From Pseudomonas agarici (GTDB taxonomy: Bacteria; Pseudomonadota; Gammaproteobacteria; Pseudomonadales; Pseudomonadaceae): a DNA stretch of 64,000 bases. Both the position numbers and the translations under genes were made by a program. Below are positions 1-8,087 of the stretch, in pieces (within the stretch, counting starts at the first letter, position 1; every line of letters starts with the position of its first letter). The stretch lies in the NCBI RefSeq assembly GCF_900109755.1, contig NZ_FOAR01000005.1:182490-246489 (forward strand). The letters are read 5' to 3'. Below the pieces are notes generated by a model. The model was not told the DNA's origin. It made no database searches and worked only from the letters and a program-made list of their open reading frames with translations.

Positions 1-1196
1 ATTGCCTGGTTTTCCTGCAACGGTAGACAAACACAGAAAGTGGCGCCTGCACCAAGAGTACTTTGTAGCCTGATAGTGCCACCATGGGCGCTGACAATCT
101 GCTCGGAAATGAATAGCCCCAACCCGAGTCCGGCGGCCACATGGCTGGCCGAAACCCGTTCGAATTGCTGGAAGATGCGCTTCTGGTTGTCTTCGCTGAT
201 CCCGATCCCATGATCGCGAACTTCAATCCGTGCTTCACCATCCTGGGCGTAGACTCGTACATCGATCGGGCTTTTGGCACCGTAGCGCAAGGCATTGGTC
301 AACAGGTTGGAGATGACCTGCTCGATGCGAAATTCATCCCAGTTGCCCACCACCGGTTGCGCGGCCTGGAAGTTGAGTGTCGACCCGGCGGCCTCCACTT
401 GGGGCGCGAACCCTTCCAACACCTTGGCTACCCGTTGCGAAAGATCGAAGCGGCTCCGGCGTATCGACAGTTTGCCGGTGCGGATGCGTGACACATCAAA
501 CATGTCCTCGATCAGCCGGATCAGACTCTTGATCTGCCGTTCATCGCGCTCGACCATGGCGTGCACCTTGTCCAGGGTGAACGCTGCCGCGTTATCCTTG
601 GCCAGATGCATCTTGCGTAGCTGGGTCTCGAGGATCAGCCCATTGAGGGGGGTGCGCACCTCATGGGAAACGATTGACATGAAGTCATCGCGCGTGCGGA
701 TCGCGCACTGCAATTGCTCCTGAGTTGCCCGTAGCTCCTTGAGTAGCGCCTCCTGCTCGCGCCTGCTCTGCTCAAGGGCCTCGACCTGCTGCTTCATCGC
801 CTTGCTCTGACGATACAAATCGACGAAAACATTGACCTTGCTTTTCACCGCATAGGTATCGAGGGGCTTGTAGAGGAAGTCCACCGCACCGCTTTCATAG
901 CCCTTGAAGGCATAGTTGAGCTCACGCCCGGCGGCACTGACAAAGACGATGGGAATACTGCGGGTCTTCTCGGTGCTGCGCATCAGCTCCGCCAGTTCGA
1001 AACCGTTCATGCCCGGCATCTGCACATCGAGAATGGCTATTGCGAACTCGTGCCGCAACAGCAGGGACAAGGCCTCATCGGCCGACAAGGCCTTGTAGAC
1101 GGCGCGATCTTCGCGCCTGATCAGTGCCTCCAGCGCCAGCAGATTTTCCGGCAGATCGTCGACGATCAGCAGTTTGGCCTGGATAGTATTTAGCAT
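1..1196 (-). CDS. Response regulator / sensor histidine kinase (REC-HisKA-HATPase), C-terminal end outside window
   Basis: Reading back from an ATG at 1196, 398 codons are open to the window edge with no stop, so the C-terminus is missing. An N-terminal receiver domain begins KLLIVDDLPENLLALEAL and has the phospho-acceptor context AILDVQMPGMNG. A short coiled-coil linker follows, then a HisKA box with SIVSHEVRTPLNGL and an HATPase domain with LLTNALRYGAK and GLGLGLFISEQI. With the receiver first and the kinase after it, and no membrane segment, this is a cytoplasmic relay kinase probably fed by the upstream hybrid kinase. The start overlaps the stop of the micro-ORF before it (ATGCTAA), suggesting coupled translation with cheR and the big kinase. 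The domain assignments are secure; the signal is unknown. Confidence 0.9.
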   Translation of the reverse strand, partial: MLNTIQAKLLIVDDLPENLLALEALIRREDRAVYKALSADEALSLLLRHEFAIAILDVQMPGMNGFELAELMRSTEKTRSIPIVFVSAAGRELNYAFKGYESGAVDFLYKPLDTYAVKSKVNVFVDLYRQSKAMKQQVEALEQSRREQEALLKELRATQEQLQCAIRTRDDFMSIVSHEVRTPLNGLILETQLRKMHLAKDNAAAFTLDKVHAMVERDERQIKSLIRLIEDMFDVSRIRTGKLSIRRSRFDLSQRVAKVLEGFAPQVEAAGSTLNFQAAQPVVGNWDEFRIEQVISNLLTNALRYGAKSPIDVRVYAQDGEARIEVRDHGIGISEDNQKRIFQQFERVSASHVAAGLGLGLFISEQIVSAHGGTIRLQSTLGAGATFCVCLPLQENQA

Positions 1197-1327
1197 TCGA
1201 TTCGTTCCGGCTCGACAGACAGACAGCTGATGCCGTGTAAAGGGAGAATATACTCCGGCTCGTGCCCGCCGACCGCAATGACACCCACACGCTGTTGCCG
1301 GGTTAACTCGAGAGTCTGTCTACTCAT
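1190..1327 (-). CDS. 45-codon micro-ORF in the expected cheB position
   Basis: An ATG overlaps the cheR stop (ATGA) and the ORF ends at a TAA overlapping the ATG of the next kinase gene (ATGCTAA), so it fills the gap exactly. It encodes 45 residues including RVGVIAVGGHEPEYILPLHG. In related clusters the gene between cheR and the response-regulator kinase is often cheB, whose N-terminus has a V-I-G-x-S nucleotide-fold start; VIAVGG resembles that, but the serine is replaced by His and the rest of a methylesterase is absent. It may be a deletion scar of cheB or a translational-coupling ORF. No function can be assigned. Confidence 0.4.
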   Translation of the reverse strand: MSRQTLELTRQQRVGVIAVGGHEPEYILPLHGISCLSVEPERIEC

Positions 1328-2139
1328 AGCTTGCGATAAATCCGCTCTTGCTTGATCAGAGGTTCGAACTGCTTGTCAAAGGGAGAGAAATCCAGGGTTT
1401 CCTTGCTGCCAAGCGCCAGGAAACCACGACGACAGAGCGATTCATGGAACAAATCAAAGGCACGGTTTTGAAGTTTTTTATTAAAATAAATCAATACATT
1501 GCGACATAAAATTAATTGAGTTTCTGAAAATACGCTGTCGGTTGCCAGGCTATGATCGGCAAAGGTCACGTTCTCGCGCAACGTCTTGTCGAAAATCGCA
1601 TAGCCATAGGCTGCCGTGTAGTACTCGGAAAACTCTCGCTGGCCGCCAGCTTGCAGGTAATTGTGGGTATAGGCGCGCACGTTATCCAGGGAAAAGATCC
1701 CTTGCTTGGCCTTATCCAGGGAGCTGGGATTGATATCGGTGGCGTAGATGATCGTGCGCTCCAGCAAACCCTCCTCACGCAGCAGGATGGCCAGCGAATA
1801 GACCTCCTCGCCCGTGCTGCAACCGGCGATCCAAATCTTGATCGATGGGTAGGTCTTGAGCAGCGGCACCACTTCCTGACGAATCGCCAGGAAGTGGCTG
1901 GGATCGCGAAACATCTCGCTGACCGGTATGGTCAGAAACTGCAACAACTTCATGAATGCCGTCGGATCGTGCAGCACACGCTCCTGCAAGGCCGAAACCG
2001 TCGCACAGTCGAACTGGCGCAAAGCGTGGTTGACCCGACGCCTGATGGACGCGTCGGAGTAGTCGCGAAAATCATAGCTGTACTTAAGGTAAATCGCCTC
2101 GATCAAGAGACGCAGTTCGATGTCGAAATTTTGCTCCAC
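1324..2139 (-). CDS. cheR: CheR-type protein-glutamate methyltransferase
   Basis: A 271-aa SAM-dependent methyltransferase of the CheR family, which methylates glutamates of chemoreceptors. The N-terminal all-alpha domain is followed by the SAM-binding motif WIAGCSTGEEVYSLAI, the acidic ATDINPSSL motif and the family signature LILCRNVLIYF. I prefer a GTG start at 2139, because its G is the last base of the upstream kinase stop (TAGTG) and an AAAGGA Shine-Dalgarno sits just upstream; an in-frame ATG at 2166 lies deeper inside the kinase gene. No CheA, CheW or chemoreceptor is adjacent, so its partner is more likely the large hybrid kinase, as in CheR-associated signalling clusters. The family call is firm; the target is inferred. 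Confidence 0.88.
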   Translation of the reverse strand: MEQNFDIELRLLIEAIYLKYSYDFRDYSDASIRRRVNHALRQFDCATVSALQERVLHDPTAFMKLLQFLTIPVSEMFRDPSHFLAIRQEVVPLLKTYPSIKIWIAGCSTGEEVYSLAILLREEGLLERTIIYATDINPSSLDKAKQGIFSLDNVRAYTHNYLQAGGQREFSEYYTAAYGYAIFDKTLRENVTFADHSLATDSVFSETQLILCRNVLIYFNKKLQNRAFDLFHESLCRRGFLALGSKETLDFSPFDKQFEPLIKQERIYRKL

Positions 2140-5100
2140 TAGGTCCTTTCCATTTTCGGTAACCACACCCGAATCAGCGAGAACAAGCGATCCAGGTCGA
2201 TGGGTTTAGCCAGGTAGTCGCTGGAGCCGGCTTGCAGGCAGCGCTCCTGATCGTCCTTCATGGCCTTGGCCGTGATCGCGATGATCGGCAACTTGCGCCA
2301 GCGTGGGTCCTTGCGAATTTCCACGGTGGCTTCATAGCCATCCATTTCCGGCATCATCACATCCATCAGCACCAGGTCGATGTCGTCGACTTCATTGAGT
2401 TTTTCAATCGCTTCGCGACCGTTACGACCGATCTCGACAATGGCGCCTTTGTGTTCCAGGGCGCTGGTCAGGGCGAAGATATTGCGCACGTCGTCGTCCA
2501 CCAGCAGGATCTTGCGACCCTCGAAGACCTTGTCGCGGCTGCGGGCGGTCTTGAGCATGCGCTGACGTTCATGGGACAACTGCGATTCGATTTTGTGCAG
2601 AAACAATGTCACTTCATCGAGCAGGCGTTCGGGCGAGCGAGCGCCCTTGATGATGATCGAGCGCGAATATTTGCGCAGGTAGGCTTCTTCATCACGGGTC
2701 AGGTTGCGACCGGTATAGACGATCACTGGCGGGAAGGCGCGGATGTCTTCAGTGGACATGCGCTGGAGCAGTTCGTTACCGAGCATGTCGGGCAGCTTGA
2801 GATCGATAATCATGCAGTCATAGACATTCTCGCGTAGCAACTCAAGGGCATTCTGGGCAAAGCCGACCGCGGTGATTTCGATATCCTCGTCACCGATCAA
2901 CCGCGCGATACTGTCCCGTTGCAGATCATCGTCTTCGACCAACAGTACACGCTTGACCTTCTGCGTCAGCTTGGCTTCGAGCCGGGAGAAGATCTCCTTG
3001 AGCTCATCGCGGCTCGTCGGCTTGACCGCATACCCCATGGCGCCCATATGCATGGCGGCTTCGATGCGATCCTCGACGGAAATCACATGCACCGGAATAT
3101 GCCGGGTCGCCGCCAGTTCCTTGAGTCGTTGCAGCACCGTCAGACCGGAATGATCGGGCAGGCGCATGTCCAGTAGGATTGCATCTGGAACAAACTGCGC
3201 CGCCAACCCGAAGCCTTCATCGGCCCCACAGGCAACCAAGCACTGGTAACCCAGCTCATGGGCCAGGTCGTAGAGAATTTGGGCAAAACTCAGCTCGTCC
3301 TCGATCACCAGGATGCGGCGCGTGCCGAACGGCGCCTTGTCACGATCATCGGCAAACCGGGCAATCGGTGTTTCGCTCGCCACCGGCGGTTCGTCGCGCA
3401 CCACCGGAGCCATAACCGATGGTACATGGGCCGGGGCCTGGACCGCGGGGGTTCCCTCAACGGCTTCGACATAGTGCTCCGGCAACGCCAGGGTGAATAC
3501 GCTGCCCTGCCCTGGTTCGCTCGCCACACTGATCGAACCACCGAGCAAAGCGGCCAGGTCGCGGGAAATGGACAAGCCCAGGCCGCTTCCGCCGTAACGG
3601 CGATTGGTGGTGCCATCGGCCTGACGGAACGCCTCGAAGATGCTTTCATGCGCTTCGGGCGCAATCCCGATCCCCGAGTCGCGGACTGTAAAGGCAACCC
3701 CCACGCCTGGCTGACGAAAGACGCTCAGGCTGACCTGGCCTTTCTCGGTGAACTTCAGCGCGTTAGACAACAGGTTCTTCAGTACTTGCTCCAAGCGCTG
3801 GCGGTCGGTAAACAGCATGGCCGGCGCGCCCTCCTGAATCTCCACGGTGAATGCCAGTTGCTTGTCGCTCGCCAAGGGCAGGAACAAGTCGTGCAACCCC
3901 TCCACCAGCCGCACCACACTGGTGTTCTCCGGGCGCACCTCAAGCTTGCCGGCTTCGACCTTGGAAATGTCGAGGATGTCGTTGATCAGGTTCAACAGGT
4001 CATTGCCCGCAGAATAGATCGACTCAGCGAACTTGACTTGCTCGCCGGTGAGGTTGTCCTGAGGGTTTTCCGCCAACAACTTGGCCAGGATCAACGAGCT
4101 GTTGAGTGGTGTGCGTAGCTCATGGGACATGTTAGCAAGGAACTCGGACTTGTATTTGCTCGAACGCTGTAGTTCCTCCGCACGTTCTTCCAACTGCGCC
4201 TGAGCCTGATTCAGCTCGCCATTCTTGCGGTCCATGGCATCGCGCTGTTCGGCCAGTTGATCGTTGGTTTGTTCCAGCTCAGTTTGCTGGGTTTCCAGAT
4301 GAGCCTGGGACTCCTTGAGCACCCGCGACTGTTCTTCCAGTTCTTCGTTGGCGGTTTTGAGCTCTTCCTGCTGGACCTGCAATTCTTCATTGAGCTGCTG
4401 GGTCTCGGCCAGAACCTCCTGCAAGCGCTGGCGGTAGCGAGCGGCTTCGATGGATGTGCCGATATTGTCTGCGATCAGTTCCAACAACTCGATGTCACGC
4501 TCGTTGAGCTCGCGCAAAAAACCCAGTTCGATCACTCCGTTGACCTGCTCGTCATTGGTGATCGGCACCACCAGCACGCTACGTGGCGAGCCATTACCAA
4601 GACCAGAGCTGACCTTGAAGTAGTCAATCGACACTTCGTCGAGGCGAATCAATCGCCCCTGGCTGGCGGCCTGACCGACAATGCCTTCGTCGGTATAGAT
4701 CGATTGCTCCTGCTGCTCCTGCTCGCGGGAAAAGCCATAACACGCCACCCGCTTCAGGCTCCCATGATCTTGGCGCACATAGAGCGCGGCAACCGAGCTA
4801 CCCAGATATCGGGCGCAGAATTGCAGGATATTGCGCCCCAGCAGGTGGAGGCTGAGTTGGCCGAGGATCTGCTCAGCCAATTCGGTCTGGCCGCTACGCA
4901 GCCACGCCTGCTTCTCCAGACGCTGGGAACTCTTGAGTTGCGACGCGATATTTTTGCTGTAACTACCTGAAAGATTTATTAAGTCTTTTCGCCCCACATA
5001 GGCGAGCAAAACGCTCAGCCCGAGTACAAAAAACAAGTAGAGAGCAGTGACCCAGATCGTGGTGTGACTGACATCCTCGTTCCGAGCAAGGCGCAGTTGC

Positions 5101-5609
5101 TGCTCGGTGTCGACGGCACTCTCATATTCACTGCGAATCTCGTCGCTCAGACGCTTGCCACGCCCGGCCTTCACCGCTCCACGATAGTCGCCGTCGGAAC
5201 GTTGCAGCTCGATCATCGATTGCGCGTATTCGGTCCAGGCCTCTTGCAGGGCTTCGATACGCTTGAATCGCTCGACCTGCTGGGGGTTATCTGCCACCAA
5301 CTGTTGCAACCCGCGCAGCTCGGCGATGAGCTTCGGCTTGGCGACTTCATAGGGATCGAGGAAATGCTCATCGCCTGTGATCAGGAACCCGCGCATGCCG
5401 GTTTCCAGGTCGACAGACAGCTTCATTGCCTCGTTGGTACCGCTGATTACCCGGTCGGTATGCTCGACCCATTGGATCACCGACAGCAGATAAGTGATCA
5501 ATGAGACGAAAAACACCGCGCTGAGTACCCCAACACCCAGTGGCAAGCTAATGTTGCGACTCAAGATTGTGCGAAAACTGCGCTCATCAACCGAAGACGG
5601 TGAGTTCAT
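2139..5609 (-). CDS. Membrane hybrid histidine kinase: CHASE3-GAF-HisKA-HATPase-REC-REC-REC
   Basis: A 1156-aa hybrid sensor kinase. In order it has a TM helix (about 17-39), a periplasmic CHASE3-type helical domain (about 40-175, containing MKLSVDLETGMRGFLITGDE), a second TM helix, a GAF domain, a long glutamate/glutamine-rich coiled coil, HisKA (FLANMSHELRTPLNSSLIL), HATPase (LKNLLSNALKFTEKG and GLGLSISRDLAALLGG) and three receivers, each with an aspartate pocket (LLDMRLPDHSG, IIDLKLPDMLG, LMDVMMPEMDG). Start: the reading frame is open upstream to 5723, but the ATG at 5609 puts the first TM in the normal place. Three receivers suggest a branched phosphorelay, and the operon mates are CheR and another kinase. 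The ligand is unknown. Confidence 0.9.
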   Translation of the reverse strand: MNSPSSVDERSFRTILSRNISLPLGVGVLSAVFFVSLITYLLSVIQWVEHTDRVISGTNEAMKLSVDLETGMRGFLITGDEHFLDPYEVAKPKLIAELRGLQQLVADNPQQVERFKRIEALQEAWTEYAQSMIELQRSDGDYRGAVKAGRGKRLSDEIRSEYESAVDTEQQLRLARNEDVSHTTIWVTALYLFFVLGLSVLLAYVGRKDLINLSGSYSKNIASQLKSSQRLEKQAWLRSGQTELAEQILGQLSLHLLGRNILQFCARYLGSSVAALYVRQDHGSLKRVACYGFSREQEQQEQSIYTDEGIVGQAASQGRLIRLDEVSIDYFKVSSGLGNGSPRSVLVVPITNDEQVNGVIELGFLRELNERDIELLELIADNIGTSIEAARYRQRLQEVLAETQQLNEELQVQQEELKTANEELEEQSRVLKESQAHLETQQTELEQTNDQLAEQRDAMDRKNGELNQAQAQLEERAEELQRSSKYKSEFLANMSHELRTPLNSSLILAKLLAENPQDNLTGEQVKFAESIYSAGNDLLNLINDILDISKVEAGKLEVRPENTSVVRLVEGLHDLFLPLASDKQLAFTVEIQEGAPAMLFTDRQRLEQVLKNLLSNALKFTEKGQVSLSVFRQPGVGVAFTVRDSGIGIAPEAHESIFEAFRQADGTTNRRYGGSGLGLSISRDLAALLGGSISVASEPGQGSVFTLALPEHYVEAVEGTPAVQAPAHVPSVMAPVVRDEPPVASETPIARFADDRDKAPFGTRRILVIEDELSFAQILYDLAHELGYQCLVACGADEGFGLAAQFVPDAILLDMRLPDHSGLTVLQRLKELAATRHIPVHVISVEDRIEAAMHMGAMGYAVKPTSRDELKEIFSRLEAKLTQKVKRVLLVEDDDLQRDSIARLIGDEDIEITAVGFAQNALELLRENVYDCMIIDLKLPDMLGNELLQRMSTEDIRAFPPVIVYTGRNLTRDEEAYLRKYSRSIIIKGARSPERLLDEVTLFLHKIESQLSHERQRMLKTARSRDKVFEGRKILLVDDDVRNIFALTSALEHKGAIVEIGRNGREAIEKLNEVDDIDLVLMDVMMPEMDGYEATVEIRKDPRWRKLPIIAITAKAMKDDQERCLQAGSSDYLAKPIDLDRLFSLIRVWLPKMERT

Positions 5610-5745
5610 GTCGGGCCTCGGACGGGGTGTTGAAGTAAAGAAGTTTGCCGTAATTGCAAAAAAAAAATCTATTTTTCTCACAACTATGAAGGCAATTTCA
5701 GACCTCGTACTGCCTTCCATCAAGGAGAAGCGCTATCCTGTCAGC

Positions 5746-5772
5746 TTTGTACAGGTCGCGTTTTTTTGTACA
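5746..5772 (+). promoter_or_regulatory. Direct repeat TTTGTACA x2 between divergent signalling genes
   Basis: TTTGTACA occurs at 5746-5753 and again at 5765-5772, 19 bases start to start (about two helical turns). The pair lies between the hybrid kinase (minus) and the lone receiver gene (plus). The arrangement is typical of dimeric regulators binding one DNA face, but no factor can be named. Confidence 0.3.
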
Positions 5773-5863
5773 ACGGCGCCAACGTGCCGATCGGCGGCTT
5801 ACTGATGCAAGAGGCGAACGTTCTTCATCCTCCTGCTCGCCTTCATTTTTTGGGAAGCCCACT

Positions 5864-6220
5864 ATGTGCACAGCAAACTCCACCATCCTCGTTGTAGAAG
5901 ACGACAGAATTGTCCGTATGCTGATTGTCGATGTACTTGAGGAACTGGAGTTCAAGGTACTACAAGCCAGTAGAAGCGATTTGGCGCTGGAGCTGATCAA
6001 TGACACCGGCATACCGATCGACCTGCTGATGACGGATCTCAGCCTGCCTGGAATGAATGGACGAGAACTGGCGGCAGCGGCGCGCCGGGTCCGGCCGGGG
6101 CTACCGATCCTGTTTGCCAGCGGTTATGCCGAAAGCATCGAGGTGCCAACAGGCATGCACTTGATCGGCAAACCTTTCTCTATTGATCAATTGAGGGACA
6201 AAATTAAGTTAATTATATAA
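5864..6220 (+). CDS. Stand-alone response regulator receiver (REC) protein
   Basis: A 118-aa single receiver domain without an output domain. Visible features are the acidic pocket STILVVEDD, the phospho-aspartate segment LLMTDLSLPGMNG, the switch Ser in ILFASGYAES, and the conserved Lys in LIGKPFS. The open frame reaches back to 5747, but the first 39 codons are arginine/serine-rich and do not look like a receiver. The ATG at 5864, preceded by GGGAAG, is the better start. It is divergent from the three-receiver hybrid kinase and is a plausible CheY-like partner or phosphate sink for it. The family is certain; the partner is inferred. Confidence 0.85.
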   Translation: MCTANSTILVVEDDRIVRMLIVDVLEELEFKVLQASRSDLALELINDTGIPIDLLMTDLSLPGMNGRELAAAARRVRPGLPILFASGYAESIEVPTGMHLIGKPFSIDQLRDKIKLII

Positions 6221-6370
6221 CTTACTGATTATATGTGAATTTGTATTGTTATAAATCACTTTAAGTTCCACAACCGGGTCATTCAAAGCACCCGTTACCC
6301 GCAGCGACACAACCCGTGCCCTACGACCGGCTTTATTGACTCGCCGGGTAACCGTATGCTTTCCTGTCCG

Positions 6371-6600
6371 TCTTGTTCTGGGTGCCCTTCACAGGGTGAA
6401 ACGGGAAACCGGTGCGTCGGTCGATTGTTATCGAGCCTGGCAACTCCGGTGCTGCCCCCGCAACGGTAAGCAAGAGAAGCGTCAGATCCACTGTGCCGCC
6501 AGCGGCATGGGAAGGCGACGCTTGCAGGTTCAAGCCAGGCTCGAACCCCTTGCAAGCCCGGAGACCGGCCCGGAAATATCGAAAACAAACCTGCGGTGGG
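6371..6600 (+). promoter_or_regulatory. Cobalamin (adenosylcobalamin) riboswitch
   Basis: The conserved elements of the cobalamin riboswitch are present in order: a 5' stem region with CCTTCACAGGGTGAAACGGG, the GGAAACCGGTG segment near 6403, the B12-box-like core GCTGCCCCCGCAACGGTAAG near 6453-6472, and AGCCCGGAGACCGGCC near 6555-6570. It is followed by a terminator-like hairpin and then cbtB-cbtA-cobE-cobM, all cobalt or cobalamin genes, which fits repression by B12. The exact 5' and 3' ends are approximate. Confidence 0.93.
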
Positions 6601-6613
6601 CGGGCGCTGTTGA

Positions 6614-6646
6614 AACCTGCGGGCACTTGCTCGCCGAGGTTTTTTC
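6614..6646 (+). terminator. Riboswitch expression-platform terminator
   Basis: The hairpin pairs AACCT (6614-6618) and CGG (6620-6622) with CCG and AGGTT (6634-6641), followed by a run of T. The same AACCTGCGG string also occurs at 6588-6596, so the 3' arm could pair with either copy, giving an alternative structure that would prevent termination. Confidence 0.6.
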
Positions 6647-6684
6647 ACGCCTGGCCGCCCGCTGACGTTTCAGAGGGAAAGGCC

Positions 6685-6870
6685 ATGTCAATCACCACCA
6701 CCAACCACTCGAACGCTGCCGCGGCAACCTCGATCCATCGTATCGCCGTCGCCATCGGCGCCAGCGTATTCGGCGCACTACTGGTCTATTTCGCTGGTTT
6801 CTCACCAATCGAAGCGGTTCACAACGCCGCCCATGATACCCGCCACAGCTCCGCCTTCCCGTGCCATTGA
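6685..6870 (+). CDS. cbtB: CbtB, small subunit of putative cobalt transporter
   Basis: A 61-aa protein with one TM helix (about 18-38, IAVAIGASVFGALLVYFAGF) and a histidine-bearing C-terminal tail (EAVHNAAHDTRHSSAFPCH), the hallmark of CbtB proteins, which occur with CbtA downstream of B12 riboswitches. The start at 6685 is preceded by AGAGGG at a good distance; upstream in-frame ATGs fall inside the riboswitch. It is first in the operon, about 30 bases before cbtA. Its role in cobalt uptake comes from family genomics; the sequence shows only the membrane helix and the metal-binding-like tail. Confidence 0.88.
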   Translation: MSITTTNHSNAAAATSIHRIAVAIGASVFGALLVYFAGFSPIEAVHNAAHDTRHSSAFPCH

Positions 6871-6900
6871 GCTACGACTTGACATAATGAGCATACCGAC

Positions 6901-7602
6901 ATGATCAAGCGTATCGCCCAAACAGCAGGTTTCACCGGTTTGCTGGCCGCGCTGCTGCTGACCCTGCTGCAGAGCTTCTGGGTCGCGCCGCTGATTCTCC
7001 AGGCCGAGACCTATGAGAAAGCCGCCGCCGCCCAGATGCATGAACACGCCGCTGCCGCCCGCCACAACCACAGCCATGATGAAGAAGCCTGGGAACCGCA
7101 AGACGGCTGGCAACGCCTGCTCTCCACGACCGGCAGCAACTTGGTGGTGGCGATCGGCTTTGCCCTGATGCTGGCGGGTCTCTACACCCTGCGCGCACCG
7201 AAGCGCACCTCCCAAGGAGTGCTCTGGGGCCTGGCCGGCTATGCGACTTTCTGCCTGGCACCGACCCTCGGCCTGCCACCGGAACTGCCTGGCACCGCTG
7301 CCGCGGACCTGCTGGCGCGACAGATCTGGTGGGTGGGCGCCGCTGCGTCCACCGCCGTGGCCATTGCCCTGGTGGTCTTCGGCAAGCATTGGGTACTCAA
7401 AGGGGTGGGCGTGGCGATTATCGTGGTGCCCCATCTGATCGGCGCGCCACAGCCGCCAGTTCACTCCAGCCTCGCGCCGCAAGAACTGCAAGCGCAGTTC
7501 AAAATGGCCTCGCAGTTGACCAACGCGACGTTCTGGCTGGCCCTGGGCCTGATCAGCGCCTGGTGGTTTCGCCGTAACGCCGACGATCATTACCCGGCAT
7601 GA
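6901..7602 (+). CDS. cbtA: CbtA, cobalt transporter membrane subunit
   Basis: A 233-aa integral membrane protein with about five hydrophobic helices: near residues 12-32, 84-100, 109-127, 142-160 and 166-178, with a last one near 206-226. Between helices 1 and 2 there is a His-rich loop (MHEHAAAARHNHSHDEE), consistent with cobalt binding. It matches the CbtA family in length and pattern. It sits between cbtB and cobE under the cobalamin riboswitch, and its stop overlaps the cobE start by four bases (ATGA). Transport of Co2+ for cobalamin synthesis is the family-based inference. Confidence 0.88.
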   Translation: MIKRIAQTAGFTGLLAALLLTLLQSFWVAPLILQAETYEKAAAAQMHEHAAAARHNHSHDEEAWEPQDGWQRLLSTTGSNLVVAIGFALMLAGLYTLRAPKRTSQGVLWGLAGYATFCLAPTLGLPPELPGTAAADLLARQIWWVGAAASTAVAIALVVFGKHWVLKGVGVAIIVVPHLIGAPQPPVHSSLAPQELQAQFKMASQLTNATFWLALGLISAWWFRRNADDHYPA

Positions 7603-8024
7603 ATGAAACCTGGACGACGCCAACCCTCGCGGTTGGCTTCGGCTGTCGGCAAGGCTGCAGCGCATCGACCCTCCAGGCACTGCTTGAGCAGTCACTGCAG
7701 GTCTACCGGATCGATCTCAAGGCACTCAAAGGGTTGGCCAGCATTAATGACAAGCAGCATGAGCCAGGGCTACTTGAACTCGCGCAGCGCCTGAGCCTGC
7801 CATTGCTGTTCTTCAGTGCCGCTGAACTGGCACCTTACGAAGCCCGCCTGAGCCATCGCTCCGACCTGGCCTTCGAACGTACCGGTTGCCATGGCGTCGC
7901 GGAAAGTGCCGCGCTGGCCCTCGCCGAACGCTTGGGACCAGCCCCCGCGAGCCTGCTGATTTCACGCCAGAAACATCCGCTGGCAACCTTTGCACTGGCC
8001 TGGACGGGGCAAAACCCCCGATAA
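7599..8024 (+). CDS. cobE: CobE/CbiG C-terminal-type cobalamin biosynthesis protein
   Basis: A 141-aa protein related to CobE and the C-terminal domain of CbiG. It has the N-terminal LAVGFGCRQGCSASTLQALL, which resembles the family's G-x-G-C-R pattern, the middle motif LASINDKQHEPGL, and VAESAALALA near the C-terminus. CobE acts in the aerobic cobalamin pathway around ring contraction, but its exact role is unclear. It is translationally coupled to cbtA and followed by cobM, a typical pseudomonad pair. Confidence 0.88.
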   Translation: MNETWTTPTLAVGFGCRQGCSASTLQALLEQSLQVYRIDLKALKGLASINDKQHEPGLLELAQRLSLPLLFFSAAELAPYEARLSHRSDLAFERTGCHGVAESAALALAERLGPAPASLLISRQKHPLATFALAWTGQNPR

Positions 8025-8087
8025 TCCCCGTCTCCTGCATGAACGTTGTTCATGTGGCGCCTCGTGCAGACCTGTTCAGAGAGTGTT

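Noticed and set aside
6336..6665. Open frames on both strands over 6.3-6.7 kb
   Set aside because: They cover the cobalamin riboswitch and its terminator; the RNA structure explains the sequence better.
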